In this document: positions 26,164 to 35,469 of the stretch, piece by piece
Position numbering within the stretch: the stretch's first letter is position 1
Layout of the letters: each line of letters opens with the position of its first letter
Source of the DNA: CAZUMW01 sp964621615
Lineage (GTDB): Bacteria > Desulfobacterota > WTBG01 > CAIYCZ01 > CAIRTM01
Direction of reading: 5' to 3'
DNA length: 64,000 nt
Assembly: GCA_964621615.1 (NCBI GenBank)
Contig: CAZUMW010000022.1
Location: 4,463-68,462 of the forward strand
Position numbers and translations under genes: made by a program
Notes under the pieces: model-generated
What the model was told of the DNA's origin: nothing
The model's database searches: none
The model's input: only the letters and a program-made list of their open reading frames with translations

Positions 26164-26367
26164 ATGCCAGAAATAATGACCCCCAAAGAGGTTGCCAGCT
26201 ACCTGAAAATGTCTGTGCTCACTGTCTATAAACATGCAAAACAGGGAACAATACCAGGGTTTCGCGTTGGAAATTCCTGGCGATTTGATAAAAAGAAAAT
26301 TGATGAAGTGCTTCTAAATGGAGGGGATGAATCCCGGGAAGAACTCAAGAGCAATACGGGAGAATAA
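26164..26367 (+). CDS. Excisionase-family helix-turn-helix protein
   Basis: 67 residues, a single MerR-like winged helix of the excisionase (xis/HTH_17) type: MTPKEVASYLKMS, then TVYKHAKQGTIPGFRVG and WRFDKKKIDE. GAGGGAGAA precedes the ATG. Such proteins bind DNA, either as recombination directionality factors or as small transcription factors. No integrase or attachment site is visible nearby, so a chromosomal regulatory role is more likely than an excisionase role. Confidence 0.85.
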   Translation: MPEIMTPKEVASYLKMSVLTVYKHAKQGTIPGFRVGNSWRFDKKKIDEVLLNGGDESREELKSNTGE

Positions 26368-26664
26368 CCAACGGGGCCGTTTTATATTCCCGATGCTGTG
26401 TTATTGATGTATTCGCAAAGCCCCGGGCCGGTATGGGCTGTTTGTGCGGTGCCGCCCTTTGTCCCGGCAGCCGGTGTCATCCATAGCCCCCGGCGGGCGA
26501 ATGCAGCCAGACCCCCCGGCGGCTGCCGACTCAGAGGCTGAAGCTGTGCGGGGTTACGTTATTATGCAGTACCTGCCGAACCATTTCCTCGAAATATTAC
26601 GTTACTGCACACAAGGGAATCCGCACTAAATCATATTTATCACGTAACAGAGGCGCCCGACAGT
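26368..26664. other. Intergenic region with repeated TTACGTTA sites
   Basis: A 61-codon frame (26444-26629) is not convincing. TTACGTTA occurs at 26554-26561 and 26597-26604, and CACGTAACAG near 26641 is a related inverted copy. They may be binding sites for the adjacent HTH protein, which is inference from position alone. Confidence 0.3.
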
Positions 26665-27288
26665 ATGGAGATACATCCCCTGTATTTGGTTGAGCTTATC
26701 CTGCTGTTACTGTGCTTTCCAGCTGTGGCGGTGTACACCTATATGCGTCACCGCCGGATGCGTTCGCAGGGCACCCCGGTTGCCGAGTTTGCGGATGAGC
26801 ACGATTTGCAGCAGGTGGTGCTTGGCGGCTCTTTCGATATTTCACGGAAAAAAGTATGGTGCAGGGTGCGGATAACCTGGCAGCTGCAGGCCGAGCGCGT
26901 TCCCGCCGGCGCTGACTGTCACCGTTATACTGTGGTCCTTACCGGTGATCAGGGCCGGGAGCTTTTCCGGGAGGAGCGGTCCATGTCTGATTTTTTCGAC
27001 TGCTGCTGGCCTGCAGACAGGCAGCACAGACAGGGGGGTGCGCATCTGTATCAGGGCGATGCCGTGCTGGTGGAGTTTCTCGCTCCTGCAGCGGGAACAT
27101 ACGGGCTGCGCTTCAGCCTGAGCGCCCGCGAAGAGGGATCCCGGATGACGGCGGTCTGCCTGCACATAAAGGAAAAAGTGCTGCCGCATAAAGGCAGAAA
27201 CAAAATACACACAACCGTTGATGTGCGTAAAATAAAGCCGGCCTCTGAAAAAGATGATCCATCCGGAGAGCAGTCAGCGCCCCGGTGA
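26665..27288 (+). CDS. Membrane-anchored protein of unknown function
   Basis: 207 residues. One N-terminal membrane helix (LVELILLLLCFPAVAVY) followed by basic residues (RHRRMRS) predicts a cytosolic C-terminal domain. That domain has repeated beta strands (VWCRVRITWQL, RYTVVLTGD, YGLRFSLSAR), suggesting a beta sandwich. I do not recognise the family. The C-terminus is charged and probably disordered. rpe follows after 73 bases on the same strand. Confidence 0.6.
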   Translation: MEIHPLYLVELILLLLCFPAVAVYTYMRHRRMRSQGTPVAEFADEHDLQQVVLGGSFDISRKKVWCRVRITWQLQAERVPAGADCHRYTVVLTGDQGRELFREERSMSDFFDCCWPADRQHRQGGAHLYQGDAVLVEFLAPAAGTYGLRFSLSAREEGSRMTAVCLHIKEKVLPHKGRNKIHTTVDVRKIKPASEKDDPSGEQSAPR

Positions 27289-27361
27289 CCCATATTTGAC
27301 AACGTGGTAAAAAGTCAAAAACAGTACGGAACCGTCATATTTCAGTCAAAGGAACATATAT

Positions 27362-28024
27362 ATGCAGAAAAAAATAGCGCCGTCCATTCTGTCCGCCGAT
27401 TTTTCCTGCCTTGGAGAGGAAATACGCCTTCTGGAGGAGGCCGGGGCGGACTATATTCACATTGACGTCATGGATGGACATTTTGTGCCCAACATAACCA
27501 TCGGGCCGCTTATTGTTGAGGCGGCGCGCACAGCAACCGGCCTGCCCCTTGACGTGCATCTCATGATCGAAAACCCGGATGCGTATATTGATATGTTTGC
27601 CGAAGCCGGCAGCTCAATTCTCACCGTGCACCCCGAGGCTGTGTATCATCTGCACCGGACGCTGCAGCACATAAAAAGCAGGGGCGTTATTCCTGCGGTT
27701 TCCCTGAATCCGGCGACGCCGCTGTCTGTGCTGGATCACATACTCGATGATGTTGAGATGATTCTCATTATGACGGTGAACCCCGGATTCGGCGGCCAGA
27801 AATTCATCCCTGCAATGATCGATAAAATAACCGCGCTGAAGCAAAAAATCCTCAGCGCCGGTAAAAATATTCCCATAGAGGTTGACGGGGGGATCGTGAT
27901 CGGCAATATCGAAGACGCAGCCCGGGCCGGGGCTGATATTTTTGTGTCGGGGTCGGGTATTCTGAAGACACCCAATTATGCACACACGATCGCAGAGATG
28001 AAAAAAAAGCTGAACAGTGTATGA
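27362..28024 (+). CDS. rpe: Ribulose-phosphate 3-epimerase
   Basis: 220 residues, normal length. A TIM barrel with the family signatures HIDVMDGHFVPNI (metal-binding His and catalytic Asp), MTVNPGFGGQKF and VDGGI. It interconverts ribulose 5-phosphate and xylulose 5-phosphate in the pentose phosphate pathway. AAAGGAAC precedes the ATG and a hairpin terminator follows directly. Confidence 0.97.
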   Translation: MQKKIAPSILSADFSCLGEEIRLLEEAGADYIHIDVMDGHFVPNITIGPLIVEAARTATGLPLDVHLMIENPDAYIDMFAEAGSSILTVHPEAVYHLHRTLQHIKSRGVIPAVSLNPATPLSVLDHILDDVEMILIMTVNPGFGGQKFIPAMIDKITALKQKILSAGKNIPIEVDGGIVIGNIEDAARAGADIFVSGSGILKTPNYAHTIAEMKKKLNSV

Positions 28025-28052
28025 AAAGGCGGCATTGCGCCGCTGCCTTTTC
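28023..28052 (+). terminator. Likely rho-independent terminator after rpe
   Basis: GCGGC (28029-28033) pairs with GCCGC (28039-28043), extended by GAAAAG pairing with CTTTTC across a short bulge, beginning at the rpe stop codon. The T-run is short (TTTT), so efficiency is uncertain. Confidence 0.55.
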
Positions 28053-28064
28053 AGCGATTAAAAG

Positions 28065-28097
28065 AGCCGCTCAGGACGGGGGGAGTCTTGAGCGGCT
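28065..28097. other. Second hairpin downstream of rpe
   Basis: AGCCGCTCAGGAC (28065-28077) pairs with GTCTTGAGCGGCT (28085-28097) with a single G-T wobble and a seven-base G-rich loop. No T-run follows. It may protect the 3' end of the rpe message or be a small intergenic palindrome. Confidence 0.5.
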
Positions 28098-28263
28098 GCA
28101 TATAGAAACACTTCCGCAAAAAGGAAGAGGTTGCCTGTCAGACTATCCATCGGCATTTAATGCTGCATTAAGAATGATTTAATTTATGGTTAACTGCAGC
28201 GCCGCCCCACCTTCTTTCCCGTATTCGTTATTTTCTTCCCCTTTTGCCTGTTTTGAAAAAGTA

Positions 28264-28292
28264 TTGAACCTGTTGCGTGCGGTGTCTATATA
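28264..28292 (+). promoter_or_regulatory. Promoter of the ferritin-like/VIT transporter gene
   Basis: TTGAAC (28264-28269), 17 bases, TATATA (28287-28292); the predicted transcript starts near 28299, just before a strong leader hairpin. The gap upstream (28098-28263) shows no gene. Confidence 0.6.
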
Positions 28293-28303
28293 AAAAGAGG
28301 GCT

Positions 28304-28336
28304 GCGATGCGCGCGCTCCGGAAAAGCGTGCATCGC
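28304..28336 (+). promoter_or_regulatory. Leader hairpin of the ferritin-like/VIT transporter gene
   Basis: GCGATGCGCGC (28304-28314) pairs with GCGTGCATCGC (28326-28336) with one wobble and an 11-base loop, at the very 5' end of the predicted leader. It could stabilise the transcript or be a regulatory structure. It does not match a metal riboswitch I recognise. Confidence 0.5.
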
Positions 28337-28367
28337 TTCGTGATTGTATCCAGAGGAAACAAAGGCC

Positions 28368-29240
28368 ATGAAAGATTCAGACCGGCTCTATCAGCAGCTG
28401 CATACGTTCCAGAAAAACGAGATAACCGAATATCACATTTATACAAAGCTTGCCCGTGTGTGCAGAGATGCAGGGAACAGCAGAGTGCTGAGCCGTATAG
28501 CAGAGGACGAGCGCCGCCATTATGACATACTGCGCACCTATACGGACAGGGATGCCCGGCCCGACATGCTTCGGGTGTGGTTTTATTACTGGCTTTGCCG
28601 TATTGCAGGGGTTACGTTCGGCATCAAGCTGATGGAGAGCGGGGAAAGCAGGGCGCAGGAAAACTACACCGGAATAACGCAGCAGATTCCCGAAGCGGGA
28701 GATATCGTAAAAGAGGAAAATGATCACGAGGAGGCGCTGATAGCGCTCATTGACGAAGAGCGTCTCCGCTATACCGGGTCGATGGTTCTGGGGCTCAACG
28801 ACGCGCTGGTGGAGCTGACCGGGGCTCTGGCAGGATTTACGCTGGCGCTTCAGAATTCGCAGCTTATTGCCCTTACCGGGCTGGTAACCGGCATTGCTGC
28901 GGCGCTGTCGATGGCTGCGTCGGAATATCTTTCTACAAAGACGGAAGAGACCGAAAAAAATCCGGTCAGGGCTTCAGCGTATACGGGAGCCGCCTATTTC
29001 GTTACGGTTATTGTTCTCATACTTCCCTATCTGCTGCTTGCCAATTATTATATAAGCCTTGTCTGTGTTGTGTGTACAGCCGTGCTGATAATCGCCCTGT
29101 TCACCTATTATATATCTGTAGCGCAGGGGCTGTGTTTTAAAAAGCGATTTTTCGAAATGGCGGGGCTGAGCCTGGGCGTTACCGCAATAAGCTTTGTTGT
29201 GGGAATCGCGGCGCGGCAGGTGCTTGGAGTCGATGTGTAA
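28368..29240 (+). CDS. Ferritin-like/VIT1-family iron or manganese transporter
   Basis: 290 residues from the ATG at 28368, chosen over an in-frame TTG at 28344 because AGAGGAAAC precedes it. Residues 1-130 form a rubrerythrin/ferritin-like domain with metal-ligand patterns DERRHYDIL and EENDHEEALIALI. Residues 140-290 are a VIT1/CCC1-like membrane domain: SMVLGLNDALVELTGAL, then AAALSMAASEYLSTK, and three more helices. Related fusion proteins (the MbfA type) export iron and use the ferritin domain as sensor. Iron or manganese detoxification is therefore expected. The hairpin leader suggests post-transcriptional control. Confidence 0.9.
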   Translation: MKDSDRLYQQLHTFQKNEITEYHIYTKLARVCRDAGNSRVLSRIAEDERRHYDILRTYTDRDARPDMLRVWFYYWLCRIAGVTFGIKLMESGESRAQENYTGITQQIPEAGDIVKEENDHEEALIALIDEERLRYTGSMVLGLNDALVELTGALAGFTLALQNSQLIALTGLVTGIAAALSMAASEYLSTKTEETEKNPVRASAYTGAAYFVTVIVLILPYLLLANYYISLVCVVCTAVLIIALFTYYISVAQGLCFKKRFFEMAGLSLGVTAISFVVGIAARQVLGVDV

Positions 29241-29339
29241 GGGCTTGCACGGCAAAGGAATGTTGTTTTAACGCACGTCAGCCGTACCGTGGCGTCCGGA
29301 GTGCCTGCGGGGAGCGCGCAGGGATGCTATCAGCAAGCG

Positions 29340-30059
29340 CTATAATCGTTCGAAGCTTCTGCTCAGCTGGGCTGTTGCCTGCTTGAGCAGTTTTTGAAGC
29401 ATCCCGATTGCTGCGTCGGCCGGGATCTTTTTCGAGACAAGATAATCGGAGTATTTAATAAACTGCGTCAGACGGTTTCTGTCGCTTACCGCGGTTTCAA
29501 GCGTGTAGGAAAAATAATCATCAGATGCGCTTATATTGTTATTGTGTACATAGGCGATCAGCTCCTCATAATATACCTGTCTGCTCTTTTCGTCTTCAAG
29601 GCGATTTACAACCAGATCAAGAAATTTTTTATAAAATTTAGCCTGCATCACCTCGGGCACGGTTGTAATGAGCGTGCCGTCAAATTCGCATAAAATTGCC
29701 GTCCCCGCGCCCGAAACATATGCGCTTGCGCGCCGCGGCTGCCCGGGATCACACACGACCAGCTCCCCGAACACGTCCCCCTTGTGCAGAACGCCGACGG
29801 TTATTTCAGTGTCATCGCGCTTTTTGCGGAGCTCCACGCTTCCCTGAATAATCACATAAAAATGCTGATCAAAAACGCCCTGAGCAAAAACGGCCTTTCC
29901 GGGATCAAACTTTTTCCACTTTATTAATCGATCTTCGCTTATTATAGCGCTCAGCTCTTCGACTGAGAAAATATTGAAAAACAAGACGCCGTAAAGAAGC
30001 TGAACGAATTTTTTCAGCTTTTCGTTTTGATAGTGATCGCCGTAGTTCTGTTCGCTCAT
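29340..30059 (-). CDS. Cyclic nucleotide-binding domain protein without HTH
   Basis: 239 residues from the ATG at 30059 (MSEQNYGD); the frame extends upstream but with non-coding-like sequence and into a divergent promoter area. A cNMP-binding domain spans about 45-165: IIKWKKF-like entry, FYVIIQGSVEL, GDVFGEL (phosphate-binding cassette) and PRRASAYV. The PBC contains GELVVCDPGQPRRAS, close to the canonical form but with an altered spacing, so cAMP or cGMP binding is plausible rather than certain. The C-terminal half is helical with no helix-turn-helix, so it is not a CRP-type regulator. It is divergent from a multi-PAS kinase. Confidence 0.82.
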   Translation of the reverse strand: MSEQNYGDHYQNEKLKKFVQLLYGVLFFNIFSVEELSAIISEDRLIKWKKFDPGKAVFAQGVFDQHFYVIIQGSVELRKKRDDTEITVGVLHKGDVFGELVVCDPGQPRRASAYVSGAGTAILCEFDGTLITTVPEVMQAKFYKKFLDLVVNRLEDEKSRQVYYEELIAYVHNNNISASDDYFSYTLETAVSDRNRLTQFIKYSDYLVSKKIPADAAIGMLQKLLKQATAQLSRSFERL

Positions 30060-30301
30060 AAGCCGGTGTCTCGTGTTCAAAAATGGGCAGCCGGCTGCAG
30101 CAGGCCGGCTGATCGTTTTCTTTTGAAATGCTTTCAGTCTAAGAAATAAAAGTGCGAAAGTCAACACAGCGCATGCGATGTTTCGCGTGGGCGCCCAGTC
30201 GAGGATTTTCCCATTATATGCTTATGTTTATAACGGTAAGTCCGATAGCAAAAGACAGCGGCCAGTTGAGAAATGAACGTATAAAAAACCCCGGGATAGC
30301 C

Positions 30302-33300
30302 ATGAGCTCTTCTGAACCTGTTATTCACCTGTCGATTCCAAGCCGGCCTTTTGCCCAGCTGTGCAACGGGCTTGAAGCCGGGATCTTTGCTGCGGATGAC
30401 AGCGGGGTGATTCTGTATGTGAATACGGTGATTTCCAGGCTTCTTAAAGCCGATGCAGAAGCGCTTGCCGGCAAAGCGCTTGAAAGCATCATGCACCCGG
30501 GATCGCCTTCGGGGCCGGATCCCCTGCGCGTTTCAATTGAGGCACAGGGAGTCCCGGTGCGCATAGATTTTCAGGATTGTGCGGGCACACCGGTTCCGGG
30601 GTATCTGCGCACGATACCTGTTCAGCATAAAAGAGCCCAAAGACCGGCGGTCATAGGCATCGTTGAGCCGGTGGGGGATGCGCAGCTAAAGCCCGCCGGC
30701 CGGCAGGCGGGGCTGTTTTTCAAAGAGGCGTACCGTGAGGAAAAAGAATTTCTTGATGCGGTGATAGAGCATTCAATTGACAGTATAGTTATCAGTGACC
30801 ATGACGGTGTGATTCAGCGTGTAAACAGGGCTTTTATCAACCTTATCGGTAAAAAACAAACCGAGATAGTCGGAAGGCCCCACGATATAGTCTTCTCTGT
30901 CGAGCGGGGGACCTACCACTCGGCTGCCGGTGAGCAGGTCTCCGTGGATAGCGGGTACATAGCCGCTGTCGGGCGGAATATGAAAAAGCTGACACAGGAG
31001 GGGCGGCTTGCCGGATGGGTGCATTACCTGATGTGCGCCGACAATACGCTTGTTCCGGTTGAGCACAATATGACGGTGCTTTTTGACGGGAGCGGAAAAA
31101 AGTTAGGCACGGTGAGCATTTTCAGGGATATAACCACGCGGCGGCAGCTTGACAGGAAGCTTGAGCAGCATCAGGAGCATCTCAATGAGCTTGTTGCCCG
31201 CCGCACTGCGGAGCTTACCAAGGCAAACAGGGAGCTGGTTGCCCATGATCAGGAGCTTCGCGCCGTTAATTATCAGCTTATGGCCCGGGAGCAGCAGCTG
31301 AGATCGGCAAACGAACAGCTTACCGCCAGCAACCAGCAGCTCATTGCAAGCGAGCAGGCGCTCCGCGAAAGCGAGGAGCGGTTCCGCGCGGTCGTAAAGA
31401 CGGCACACGAATCGATTATTACGGCATCGGCGGAAGGAAAAATACTGTCATGGAACAATGGCGCCAGAGATATTTTCGGCTATGAGGAAGATGAGGTGCT
31501 CGGCAAATCAGTGCTTATGCTGGCTCCGGAAAGAAACCGGCCCATTCACCAGCTGAAGCTGAACGAGCTTGACCGCACAGATGCGCTTCTTGGCTTTGAG
31601 CAGACAGCTGAGGGCTACGGGCTGAAAAAAAACGGTACGGAATTTCCCCTCGAGTTTTCTCTTTCGCAGTGGTCAACGAATAACACCGTCTTTTATGCGT
31701 TTATAGTCAGGGATATTACGCAGCGAAAAAAAGCTGAAAATGATTTAAAAGCCCTGAATCAGCAGCTGCAGAGAAGTGAGCAGAAATACCGTCAGCTTGT
31801 CGAAACCATGAATGAAGGGCTGATGATCCGTGACCGGAATGATTTGTTTTCGTTTGTCAACGCGCCCTTTTGCAGCATGCTCGGCTATGAATCAGAGGAG
31901 CTGATCGGCAAGCCTGTCAGCGGCTTTCTGACTGAAGCCGGCAGAAAAATTCTGAGCGAGCAGATAGCGCTTCGCCGTGAGGGGGGCTCAGCGGCATATG
32001 AAATATCCTGGATCTGCAAAACCGGCAAAGAGATCGTGACCCGCGTCTCACCGCGCGCGCTGTCTGATGACACGGGCGCATTTGCCGGCAGCCTTGCTGT
32101 TATTACTGATATTACCAAGAGCAAAGAAATGGAGAAGCAGCTGCTGCAGGCTGAAAAGCTCAGATCTCTGGGCGAGCTTGCGGGAGGGGTTGCCCATGAT
32201 TTCAACAATGTGCTTGCCGCCGTGCTGGGGAGGGCCCAGTATTTAAAAAAGGCGCTGGAAAAGATGCCCGATGCGGGCGGGGCTGAAAGCGTGCTGCAGG
32301 ATCTTGCGCGCGGCATAGAAATTATAGAGCACGCAGCGCTTGACGGTGCCGAGACAGTACGCCGCATTCAGGAGTTTTCCCGCCGCCGCGCAGAGGACAG
32401 GCAATTTCAGGATGTCGATGTTAAGCACCTGATAGATGGGGCGATAGAGTTTACAAAAGCCCGCTGGAAGGACGAGGCGGAATCGCGCGGCGTTACCTAC
32501 ACGCTTGCAAACCGAATCCCGAAGCTTCCCCGGGTCGCCGGAAGCGCCTCTGAGCTTCGGGAAGTTTTGACCAACCTCATTCATAACGCTTTAGACGCCA
32601 TGCCTGACGGAGGCACGCTTACCCTGGAAGGTTTCTGCAATGGGCAGCGCATTACCATAAGCCTGCACGACGAGGGATCGGGTATTGATCCTGAAATATA
32701 TGACAGGATTTTTGACCCTTTTTTTACCACCAAAGGACCCCGGTCCACAGGTCTGGGCCTGAGTGTTTCCTATGGTATTATCAGCAGGCACGGCGGTACG
32801 ATCAGGTGTGAAAAGGGCCGGGAGGCCGGGACAACGTTCAGCATAGAGCTTCCCGTTTCGGGCTTGCATAAAAATGAGCACGGTCCGCCCCCTGCGCCCC
32901 ACGCCCGCACAGGAGCCCCCCTGTCAATACTGATAATCGATGATGAGAAAGCGGTGCGGGACCTTTTGAGCGATATTCTTGCAGCAGAGGGGCACCGGAC
33001 AGAAACAGCAGCCGACGGGGATGAGGGCTTGCGCCTGTTTTCATCACGCGGCTTTGATATGGTGTTTACCGATCTGGGTATGCCGGGCATGTCAGGGTGG
33101 CAGGTGGCAGAGCAAATTAAGAAAATAGACAGCGATACCCCGGTGGTCCTTATTACCGGATGGGAAACAGACCCGGCACATCGGGATCACAAAAACGGCG
33201 TCGTTGATCAGGTAGTCCAGAAGCCGTTTCAAATTAACCATGTCATGCGCACGCTTGATACCGTGGTGAAGCGGTATGCAGGCAGGGGGGGGAAGAGCTT

Positions 33301-33304
33301 ATAA
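30302..33304 (+). CDS. Hybrid histidine kinase with four PAS-like domains
   Basis: 1000 residues from the ATG at 30302; the upstream extension overlaps the divergent neighbour's leader and lacks coding character. In order: PAS (about 15-110; GIFAADDSGVILYVN), PAS (about 155-285; IVISDHDGVIQRVN), a long coiled coil with near-repeats (AREQQLRSANEQL), PAS (about 360-480; ITASAEGKILSWN), PAS (about 495-610), HisKA with AGGVAHDFNN, HATPase_c (DEGSGID, STGLGLSVS) and a C-terminal receiver with acceptor in FTDLGMPG. No membrane helix, so it senses cytosolic signals. The HD-GYP regulator downstream is a likely partner. Confidence 0.92.
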   Translation: MSSSEPVIHLSIPSRPFAQLCNGLEAGIFAADDSGVILYVNTVISRLLKADAEALAGKALESIMHPGSPSGPDPLRVSIEAQGVPVRIDFQDCAGTPVPGYLRTIPVQHKRAQRPAVIGIVEPVGDAQLKPAGRQAGLFFKEAYREEKEFLDAVIEHSIDSIVISDHDGVIQRVNRAFINLIGKKQTEIVGRPHDIVFSVERGTYHSAAGEQVSVDSGYIAAVGRNMKKLTQEGRLAGWVHYLMCADNTLVPVEHNMTVLFDGSGKKLGTVSIFRDITTRRQLDRKLEQHQEHLNELVARRTAELTKANRELVAHDQELRAVNYQLMAREQQLRSANEQLTASNQQLIASEQALRESEERFRAVVKTAHESIITASAEGKILSWNNGARDIFGYEEDEVLGKSVLMLAPERNRPIHQLKLNELDRTDALLGFEQTAEGYGLKKNGTEFPLEFSLSQWSTNNTVFYAFIVRDITQRKKAENDLKALNQQLQRSEQKYRQLVETMNEGLMIRDRNDLFSFVNAPFCSMLGYESEELIGKPVSGFLTEAGRKILSEQIALRREGGSAAYEISWICKTGKEIVTRVSPRALSDDTGAFAGSLAVITDITKSKEMEKQLLQAEKLRSLGELAGGVAHDFNNVLAAVLGRAQYLKKALEKMPDAGGAESVLQDLARGIEIIEHAALDGAETVRRIQEFSRRRAEDRQFQDVDVKHLIDGAIEFTKARWKDEAESRGVTYTLANRIPKLPRVAGSASELREVLTNLIHNALDAMPDGGTLTLEGFCNGQRITISLHDEGSGIDPEIYDRIFDPFFTTKGPRSTGLGLSVSYGIISRHGGTIRCEKGREAGTTFSIELPVSGLHKNEHGPPPAPHARTGAPLSILIIDDEKAVRDLLSDILAAEGHRTETAADGDEGLRLFSSRGFDMVFTDLGMPGMSGWQVAEQIKKIDSDTPVVLITGWETDPAHRDHKNGVVDQVVQKPFQINHVMRTLDTVVKRYAGRGGKSL

Positions 33305-33355
33305 AAAACAAAAGAATATCACACAATAGAAAAATGCTATTAGCAGAATATTGTC

Positions 33356-33393
33356 ACACAAAGGCGCTATGATTAATCATAGCGCCTTTGTGT
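33356..33393. repeat. Perfect 38-bp palindrome
   Basis: ACACAAAGGCGCTATGATT (33356-33374) is followed directly by its exact reverse complement (33375-33393), with no loop. It lies between the multi-PAS kinase and the HD-GYP regulator. It may be a bidirectional terminator (the minus-strand side continues into TGACAATATT, the plus side into ATAAAA, no long T-run on either) or a protein-binding site. Confidence 0.85.
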
Positions 33394-33596
33394 ATAAAAA
33401 AAATAATAGTGCGCTTTTAGGCATTTTTTAAGAAAAACTTCAGCAGCGGCGTTATACCTTCAGGCATTTTTCTCTTATGATTTCACAAAAGTTGTTCGAT
33501 AGTATGTATACACCTGCTGTGTAAACCTTTATTCCAATCCCCGGGGCGGCGTGCTCAAGGGCCCGCAGCGTGTGAACATGTTCAGGGAGATAAGCG

Positions 33597-34652
33597 GTGA
33601 CGGATTCCGGCAATTGCGAAGCGATTCTGGTAGTAGACGATGAGCCGCTGGTAAGTGATATCCTTGCCAAGTCACTTGCCTCCGAAGGATATACCTGCCA
33701 TACCGCAGACTGTGCTGAAAATGCGCTTGATCTGCTTGAACAAAACGCGTATGCTCTTTTGATCTCCGATATTATGATGCCGGGTAAAACCGGCATCGAG
33801 CTGCTCTCCATTGTTAAAGATAATTTTCCCGATCTGGCGGTAATAATGGTGACAGCGGTTGATGACCGGAAAACCGCGGTAAAAGCGCTTCAGCTCGGGG
33901 CCTACGGATACATCATAAAGCCCTTTGATCTGAAAGAAATCGCTATTGAGGTGGTTAATGCGCTGGAGCGGCGGCGGCTCAGCATGGAAAGCAAGCGCTA
34001 TGAAAAGCGCCTTGAGGAAGAGGTGAAATCCAGAACGGCCGACCTTCACCGCCGCGAAGAGGAGATTTGTCTCAGGCTTACGGCAGCCTGTGAATACCGC
34101 GATGTGGAAACCGCGTCACACAATCGCCGGCTCGGCCTGTATGCTTTTATCATGGCTGATACGCTCGGATGGCCGGGGCGCGCCATGGACGAAATCCGCA
34201 TTGCCGCGTCAATGCACGATATCGGTAAAATAGGGGTGCCTGACAATATCCTTCTCAAGCCGGGCAGGCTCACCGACACCGAGTTTGACATTATAAAAAC
34301 ACATACGACCATCGGTGCCGAGATACTGAGCGGATCCGAAATTTCGCTTCTGAAAATGGCTGAGCAGATCGCTTTGGCGCATCATGAGAAATGGAACGGG
34401 TCAGGGTATCCATACGGGCTTGCCGGTGAGGATATTCCGGAGGCTGCGCGAATGGTTGCCGTGCTCGATGTCTACGACGCCCTTGTCCACAAGCGGGTCT
34501 ACCGGCCGCCGCTGCCAGAGGAGGAAGCGCTGGGCATCATGCGAAAGGATCGCGGAGAGCACTTCGACCCCCGAATGTTCGACATTTTCATGACAGTCCT
34601 GCCTCAGATACGCCACATCAAAAATCAGGTTAGGGATAAAGATGAAGAATAA
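33597..34652 (+). CDS. Response regulator with HD-GYP domain
   Basis: 351 residues from a GTG start with GGGAGA ahead of it. A receiver domain (about 5-120) has the acidic pair VDDE, phospho-acceptor in ISDIMMPG and lysine in IIKPFD. A coiled linker leads to an HD-GYP domain (about 150-340) with MHDIGK, then HHEKWNGSGYP and the variant N in place of the usual D. This class hydrolyses cyclic di-GMP, so phosphorylation would lower its level. The PilZ protein at 3.4 kb is a candidate reader. The kinase immediately upstream is the likely partner. A terminator-like palindrome separates the two genes. Confidence 0.94.
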   Translation: MTDSGNCEAILVVDDEPLVSDILAKSLASEGYTCHTADCAENALDLLEQNAYALLISDIMMPGKTGIELLSIVKDNFPDLAVIMVTAVDDRKTAVKALQLGAYGYIIKPFDLKEIAIEVVNALERRRLSMESKRYEKRLEEEVKSRTADLHRREEEICLRLTAACEYRDVETASHNRRLGLYAFIMADTLGWPGRAMDEIRIAASMHDIGKIGVPDNILLKPGRLTDTEFDIIKTHTTIGAEILSGSEISLLKMAEQIALAHHEKWNGSGYPYGLAGEDIPEAARMVAVLDVYDALVHKRVYRPPLPEEEALGIMRKDRGEHFDPRMFDIFMTVLPQIRHIKNQVRDKDEE

Positions 34653-34678
34653 GATACGCTTTTAATGGGTGATGATAT

Positions 34679-35437
34679 ATGCGTACACGATGCTGCTTTA
34701 TACTGATTGCTTTATGGTGCGCCTTGTGCCTTCCGGATGCGGCCCTGGCAAAAAGGTATCAGCCTATGCCTGAAGCGCTTGACGCCCTGGAATCCGATAA
34801 TTGCGTTTCAGTGTCCCGGGCCTGTGTCCTCGGCTGGCTGAGGCCTGTGTACCGCTTTGCCCCCCGCTCGCAATCTGCCGGGACCGGGTTTATCATATAT
34901 CCCGGCGGGCTTATTGATTACCGGTCATACGCCCCCACGGCACGCGCAATTGCGCAACAGGGCATTGCGGTCTTTCTTGTGCCGATGCCGCTTGATCTTG
35001 CGATCCTGGCCACCGACAGGGCTGACCGGATAATCGCAAGAAACGGTGAAATCAATACGTGGATTATCGGGGGCCACTCCCACGGTGGTGTCATGGCATG
35101 CAGATATGCGCAAAAGAATCCTGATATGGTAGACGGAGTAGTCCTCTGGGCGGCCTATCCCTCGGATATGTTTCGCCTCGATAACACCGATCTTGCAGTG
35201 CTTTCCATCTACGGTACCAATGACGGGCTTACCACGCTTGATGAGATCGAGCAGTCCGAGGAGCACCTTCCTGCAGACGCTGAGTTTGTGGAAATTGAGG
35301 GAGGAAATCACACGTACTTCGGCTGGTATGGTGAAGGCGATGAGCTGCAAACAGACGATAATCCCGCTGATATCTCCCGCCAGGAGCAGCAGGACATTAT
35401 TGTTCAGCAAACGGCTGATTTCCTTTCCCGGTGGTAG
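34679..35437 (+). CDS. Exported alpha/beta hydrolase
   Basis: 252 residues with a signal peptide (CFILIALWCALCLPDAALA). The fold-5 alpha/beta hydrolase pattern is present: oxyanion region YPGGLIDYRSYAP, nucleophile elbow GHSHGG (Ser near 129), acid region SIYGTNDGLT and catalytic histidine in EIEGGNHTYF. It could act as an esterase or amidase on a small molecule in the periplasm; the substrate is unknown. It lies 26 bases behind the HD-GYP regulator and may be on the same transcript, with no functional link evident. Confidence 0.8.
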   Translation: MRTRCCFILIALWCALCLPDAALAKRYQPMPEALDALESDNCVSVSRACVLGWLRPVYRFAPRSQSAGTGFIIYPGGLIDYRSYAPTARAIAQQGIAVFLVPMPLDLAILATDRADRIIARNGEINTWIIGGHSHGGVMACRYAQKNPDMVDGVVLWAAYPSDMFRLDNTDLAVLSIYGTNDGLTTLDEIEQSEEHLPADAEFVEIEGGNHTYFGWYGEGDELQTDDNPADISRQEQQDIIVQQTADFLSRW

Positions 35438-35469
35438 ATGCAGCGGTGTTTTGTGAGCCGCCGGATCCG

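Noticed and set aside
26164..26367. Prophage or integrative element marked by the excisionase-like gene
   Set aside because: No integrase, attachment repeats or phage genes nearby.
29340..30059. CRP/FNR-type transcription factor
   Set aside because: The cyclic-nucleotide-binding domain is present, but no helix-turn-helix follows.
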